The position numbers and the translations under genes are program-made. This document shows, piece by piece, positions 60,383-64,000 of a stretch of 64,000 nucleotides of DNA. The DNA comes from Paracoccaceae bacterium (GTDB taxonomy: Bacteria; Pseudomonadota; Alphaproteobacteria; Rhodobacterales; Rhodobacteraceae): assembly GCA_024742575.1 (NCBI GenBank), contig JANSYF010000003.1, forward strand, positions 62,001 to 126,000, given 5' to 3'. The number at the start of each line of letters is the position of its first letter. Position 1 is the first letter of the stretch. A model generated the notes under the pieces. That model had not been told where the DNA came from. It saw nothing but the letters and a program-made list of their open reading frames with translations, and searched no databases.

Positions 60383-61321
60383 TCACGACGAACGCGACAC
60401 ATCACCTAAAACGCTGATTTCAGGCGCACGAGCCGTTAAAGATTGGCAGACAAGCGCAGACAACAGCCGGAATTCCTTTTCGCGCGATGTTCCCTTGCGC
60501 CAGACCATCCCGATGGTACGAGACGGAGCAGTTCCGCGAAAAGGGCGCGCCACAACGATATCCTGATGTGCGACTTCGGATTTGACGTAGAGTGCGGGCA
60601 TCAGCGACAACCCCATGCCCGTCGCCACCATCTGCCGAAGCGTATCAAGGCTGGTGCCTTCGTAATCATGCGACAGTTCCACACCGTAATCTTCCGAGAT
60701 CGTCCGGACTAATTCGTGTAGCCTGTGCCCCGGCTCGAGCGAAAGGATGGTTTCGCCACGCAGCATCACTGGATCGATTTCAAGCTCGCGTGCCAACCGA
60801 TGGTCCGATGGCATCACAACTTGAATCGGTTCACGGAACAACGAGAGTGTATCAAGCTCTGCCCTGTTGACCGGCAATGGAAAGAAAAGCAGGTCCAGTG
60901 TGCCTTCTTCGAGGCTGCGCAATAAAACATCAGGCAAGCCTTCGCGAATATACAGGCCGAGTTTCGGATATTTCTGATGCAAATCCGGGATCACGAGGGG
61001 CAGGAAATAGGATCCGACGGTCTGGACCACACCGATCCGGATAACCGAACTCAAAACGCTTTGCCCCGATTTAGCGATCGTGTGGATTTCGGTCACTTCC
61101 CGCAGGATACGCCGCCCGCGCTCTGCGATCTCTTTGCCAGTCGGGGTCATCATCACCTTGGCCCGACTGCGCTCAACAAGGCTCGTGCCCAATCGCATCT
61201 CAAGCTCTTTGATCTGCGCACTTAGCGTGGGCTGGGTCACATTGCAGGATTCCGCCGCGCGCCGGAAATGCAGGTGGTCCGCGACCGCCACGAGATATCG
61301 AAGTTGCTGCAGACTGGGCAC
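60383..61321 (-). CDS. LysR family regulator, OxyR-like
   Basis: MPSLQQLRYLVAVADHLHFRRAAESCNVTQPTLSAQIKELEMRLG; EGTSLDTLRQMVATGMGLSLMPALYV is OxyR-like. Confidence 0.88.
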   Translation of the reverse strand: MPSLQQLRYLVAVADHLHFRRAAESCNVTQPTLSAQIKELEMRLGTSLVERSRAKVMMTPTGKEIAERGRRILREVTEIHTIAKSGQSVLSSVIRIGVVQTVGSYFLPLVIPDLHQKYPKLGLYIREGLPDVLLRSLEEGTLDLLFFPLPVNRAELDTLSLFREPIQVVMPSDHRLARELEIDPVMLRGETILSLEPGHRLHELVRTISEDYGVELSHDYEGTSLDTLRQMVATGMGLSLMPALYVKSEVAHQDIVVARPFRGTAPSRTIGMVWRKGTSREKEFRLLSALVCQSLTARAPEISVLGDVSRSS

Positions 61322-61333
61322 TTCATCGCCTCT

Positions 61334-61350
61334 GATAGCTATGCTCTATC
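61334..61350. promoter_or_regulatory. OxyR/LysR-type operator-like dyad GATAG-N7-CTATC
   Basis: GATAGCTATGCTCTATC in the divergent promoter between the OxyR-like gene and the USP gene. Confidence 0.5.
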
Positions 61351-61426
61351 AAATAGGCGATTATTTTCGATTTGGTCAATAAGAAACGCACCCTATCTCG
61401 TTTAATGGATAAGGGAGCGCGCAGAC

Positions 61427-62398
61427 GTGCAGAGGTTCAAGAACATACTTTTTGTTTGCGATGAACACAGCGCATATGAACTTGCGCTGGAGCGCGTGAT
61501 TTGGCTTGCCTGCAACAACGCGGCACGCGTCACGATGGTTTCCACCATCGACACTGGTGGCTCGAATGACGCGTCGCGCCTGTTTTCCATGATCCCGGGC
61601 CTTGGCAACTCGGATATCAGCGAAACCGTGATCGCAGTGCGTCGCATGAAGCTTGAAGACCGCGCAAAAGCGCTCCGCAACCAAGGCATAACTGTTGAAA
61701 CAAAACTTCTGATCGGCACACCGTTCATCGAAATCATCAGACAAGTCCTGCGGGACGGGCATGACATCGTCATCAAAGGGGCGCATCGCGCGGCAGGAAG
61801 ACGGTTCTTTCCCGGGGCGGACATGCATCTTTTGCGCAAATGCCCCTGTCCAATCTGGGTGCTGAACGCAGCCTCGGAACCACAAGCCAAACGCATTCTG
61901 GTGGCCGTTGACCCTGATCCGACCGACCCGAACCGCGACAGCCTGAACCGTATGATCATGGAACTTGCCACGTCTTTGGCCCGCGATCACGGTGCCAAGC
62001 TTGACGTGATGAATGTCTGGCGCCTTCAGGAAGAGGCGACGCTGCGGCATGAATTGGCAAATTTCCCCGACGAAGACATTGACCGCCTTGTCGCCAAGGC
62101 ACAGGACGACAGCAAATCAAAGTTACAGGACCTTGTTGCCGGATTCTCGGACTATGACGACATCATGCTTGTTCTGCACATCAAGGGGGTCGCGGGTGAC
62201 GTGATCCCCGAACATGTGACCGCCGAAAGCATCGACACCATCGTCATGGGCACGCTGACCCGAACAGGGGTTGCCGGATTGTTCATCGGCGACACCGCAG
62301 AAACCATTCTAAACCATGTCAGTTGCTCGGTCCTGACCGCGAAAGCCCCCGGCTTCGTCACTCCGATCGGCGCTGGACCCGCAGGAGGACTCCACTGA
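61427..62398 (+). CDS. universal stress protein (tandem USP domains)
   Basis: FKNILFVCDEHSAYELALERVIWLA..., DIVIKGAHRAAG, second half RILVAVDPDPTDPNRDSLNRMIMELATSLA...ESIDTIVMGTLTRTGVAGLFIGDTAETILNHVSCSVLTAK. Confidence 0.9.
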   Translation: MQRFKNILFVCDEHSAYELALERVIWLACNNAARVTMVSTIDTGGSNDASRLFSMIPGLGNSDISETVIAVRRMKLEDRAKALRNQGITVETKLLIGTPFIEIIRQVLRDGHDIVIKGAHRAAGRRFFPGADMHLLRKCPCPIWVLNAASEPQAKRILVAVDPDPTDPNRDSLNRMIMELATSLARDHGAKLDVMNVWRLQEEATLRHELANFPDEDIDRLVAKAQDDSKSKLQDLVAGFSDYDDIMLVLHIKGVAGDVIPEHVTAESIDTIVMGTLTRTGVAGLFIGDTAETILNHVSCSVLTAKAPGFVTPIGAGPAGGLH

Positions 62399-64000
62399 TG
62401 GCTGGCGGATTTCCAACCGACACGCGCGGCAACGGGCTGACCGGGATTGTCCCGGTCCTGTTTGCCGCGGCGCTTTTTGCCTGGTTCGCGTCCATGGTGC
62501 CGACCATCGCTGCGACCGAGGTCATTCGCGTGTCGGTCCCGTGGATCCCTTCTTTGGGCATCGAACTGGCCTTCTTGGTGGACGGGCTCAGCCTTACCTT
62601 TTCGTTGCTCATTTCGGGCATCGGCACGTTGGTCTTGCTCTATTCCAACACCTACCTTGCCGGGCATCCGCAATACGCACGGTTTGCTCTTTTCTTGACG
62701 GCCTTCATGGTGTCGATGCTGGGTCTCGTTCTGGCCGACGACCTGATCCTGCTGTTCGTGTTTTGGGAACTGACGACGCTCACCTCCTACATGCTGATCG
62801 GGTTCTCGCACGAAGCCGAGAAAAGCCGCCGGAACGCGTTGCAAGCGCTGTTCGTCACCGGCGCAGGGGGTCTGGCATTCCTCGCCGGGTTGATCCTGTT
62901 GGCTGCGGCTTCTGGAACGACCAACATTTCAGGCATCATCGCACAGGGCAGTGCGCTCAAAGAGCACGCCATGTACCTGCCCATCCTGATCCTGCTTTTG
63001 GCGGGCACCTTCACCAAATCGGCACAGGTGCCCTTCCACTTTTGGCTGCCCAACGCGATGGCCGCCCCGACCCCGGTCAGCGCTTTCCTGCATTCGGCCA
63101 CCATGGTTAAGGCAGGCGTCTACGTCATGGCACGGATGCACCCGGCGATGTCCGGCACAGATGTCTGGCTCTGGACGCTGACGATCCTCGGTGCGGTGAC
63201 GGCTGTCTTTGCCAGCCTGCTTGCGCTGCGCCAGACCGACCTCAAGCAGGCGCTGGCTTACACGACACTCATGGCGCTTGGCACGCTGACTCTCTTTCTG
63301 GGGCAGGAGTCGGGCTACGCGATGACCGCCTTCGCGACCTTCCTGATCGTGCATTCGCTCTACAAGGCGTCGCTTTTCCTTGTGGTCGGCTGTATCGACC
63401 TCTCCACTGGCACGCGCGAGACCGACCAACTCGGCGGTTTGGGACGGCTTATGCCGATCACCGCGGTCGCCGCAGCTCTGGCCGCCTTGTCGATGGCGGG
63501 CTTCCCGCCGTTCCTTGGCTTCATCGGCAAGGAACTGAAATACGCAGGCGCGATCGCTGTGGCTTCCGAGCCTCTGTTTGTGGCGGGTGCCGCGCTTTTG
63601 TCGAACGCGCTTATGCTCACCGTGGCCGGGGTCGTGGCCTTTCGACCGTTCTGGCAGGGCAGCGTGCCCTCCGGACAATCGCCGCGTGAAGCGCCTTGGC
63701 AGATGTGGGCTGGTCCGATCATTCTTGCCAGCCTTGGCGCGATCTTCGGCATCTATCCTGACTTGCTGCAAGTTGCGCTGATCAACCCGACCGTGATTTC
63801 ACTGACCGGCGAAATTGGCGAGGCGAAAGAACTGAAGCTTTGGGCTGGTGTCAACATTCCGCTTTTCCTGAGCATCGCCACTTTTGTTCTGGGCCTGCTG
63901 TTCTACTGGCACCACGTCAAGTTGCGTGCGAAAATTGAAACGGTTTTCCAAACAATTCCGAACCTCGACAAAGGTTGGGACAGCTTCCTTGACGGTCTCA
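62398..64000 (+). CDS. Na+/H+ antiporter subunit A-like (Mrp/Mnh, NuoL-like), truncated by window end
   Basis: ATG 62398 overlaps USP stop (TGATG). The frame is open to the window end: MAGGFPTDTRGNGLTGIVPVLFAAALFAWF...LADDLILLFVFWELTTLTSYMLIGF...FTKSAQVPFHFWLPNAMAAPTPVSAFLHSATMVKAGVYVMARMHP. Not in the ORF track. Confidence 0.9.
   Translation, partial: MAGGFPTDTRGNGLTGIVPVLFAAALFAWFASMVPTIAATEVIRVSVPWIPSLGIELAFLVDGLSLTFSLLISGIGTLVLLYSNTYLAGHPQYARFALFLTAFMVSMLGLVLADDLILLFVFWELTTLTSYMLIGFSHEAEKSRRNALQALFVTGAGGLAFLAGLILLAAASGTTNISGIIAQGSALKEHAMYLPILILLLAGTFTKSAQVPFHFWLPNAMAAPTPVSAFLHSATMVKAGVYVMARMHPAMSGTDVWLWTLTILGAVTAVFASLLALRQTDLKQALAYTTLMALGTLTLFLGQESGYAMTAFATFLIVHSLYKASLFLVVGCIDLSTGTRETDQLGGLGRLMPITAVAAALAALSMAGFPPFLGFIGKELKYAGAIAVASEPLFVAGAALLSNALMLTVAGVVAFRPFWQGSVPSGQSPREAPWQMWAGPIILASLGAIFGIYPDLLQVALINPTVISLTGEIGEAKELKLWAGVNIPLFLSIATFVLGLLFYWHHVKLRAKIETVFQTIPNLDKGWDSFLDGL

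Noticed and set aside
62929-63771. 280-aa minus-strand ORF
   Set aside because: Antisense to the open MrpA-like frame, which reads as a coherent multi-TM protein.

Overview
The window looks like chromosomal, high-GC alphaproteobacterial DNA, most likely from the Roseobacter/Rhodobacteraceae group. This is inferred from gene content and order; no database search was run. It is mostly housekeeping: a glycine-betaine ABC transporter, rpmH-rnpA-yidD, argF/argD, truA, ileS, pheA, a yejABEF-type peptide importer, hemN/fnrL, hemF, clpS, the cbb3 oxidase genes ccoNOQP and ccoGHIS, tRNA-Arg(ACG), tRNA-Ala(GGC), and a USP-Mrp antiporter start that runs off the right edge. No CRISPR array, integrase, transposase or phage module was seen. 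The strongest candidate for an under-described system is a compact minus-strand block at 31110-38247. It encodes a zinc-ribbon membrane protein, an SPFH+GYF-like protein, a DUF2927-like lipoprotein, TelA, two divergent XpaC-like proteins and two small membrane proteins (29 and 65 aa), with a stand-alone CZB zinc sensor divergent to it. It resembles a PspA-less mix of the Bacillus pspA-ydjGHI and xpaC-yaaN modules. Other notable points: a 21-bp interrupted stem covering the rnpA start codon; an OxyR-like regulator lacking the OxyR redox cysteines with an ATAG-N7-CTAT operator-like site; a stand-alone asparagine-synthase-like protein beside tRNA-Ala; a G10 tract in the GGGTP motif of hemN; three FNR boxes; a cluster of palindromes at 20270-20376; and several small ORFs missing from the ORF track. 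All family calls were made by eye.
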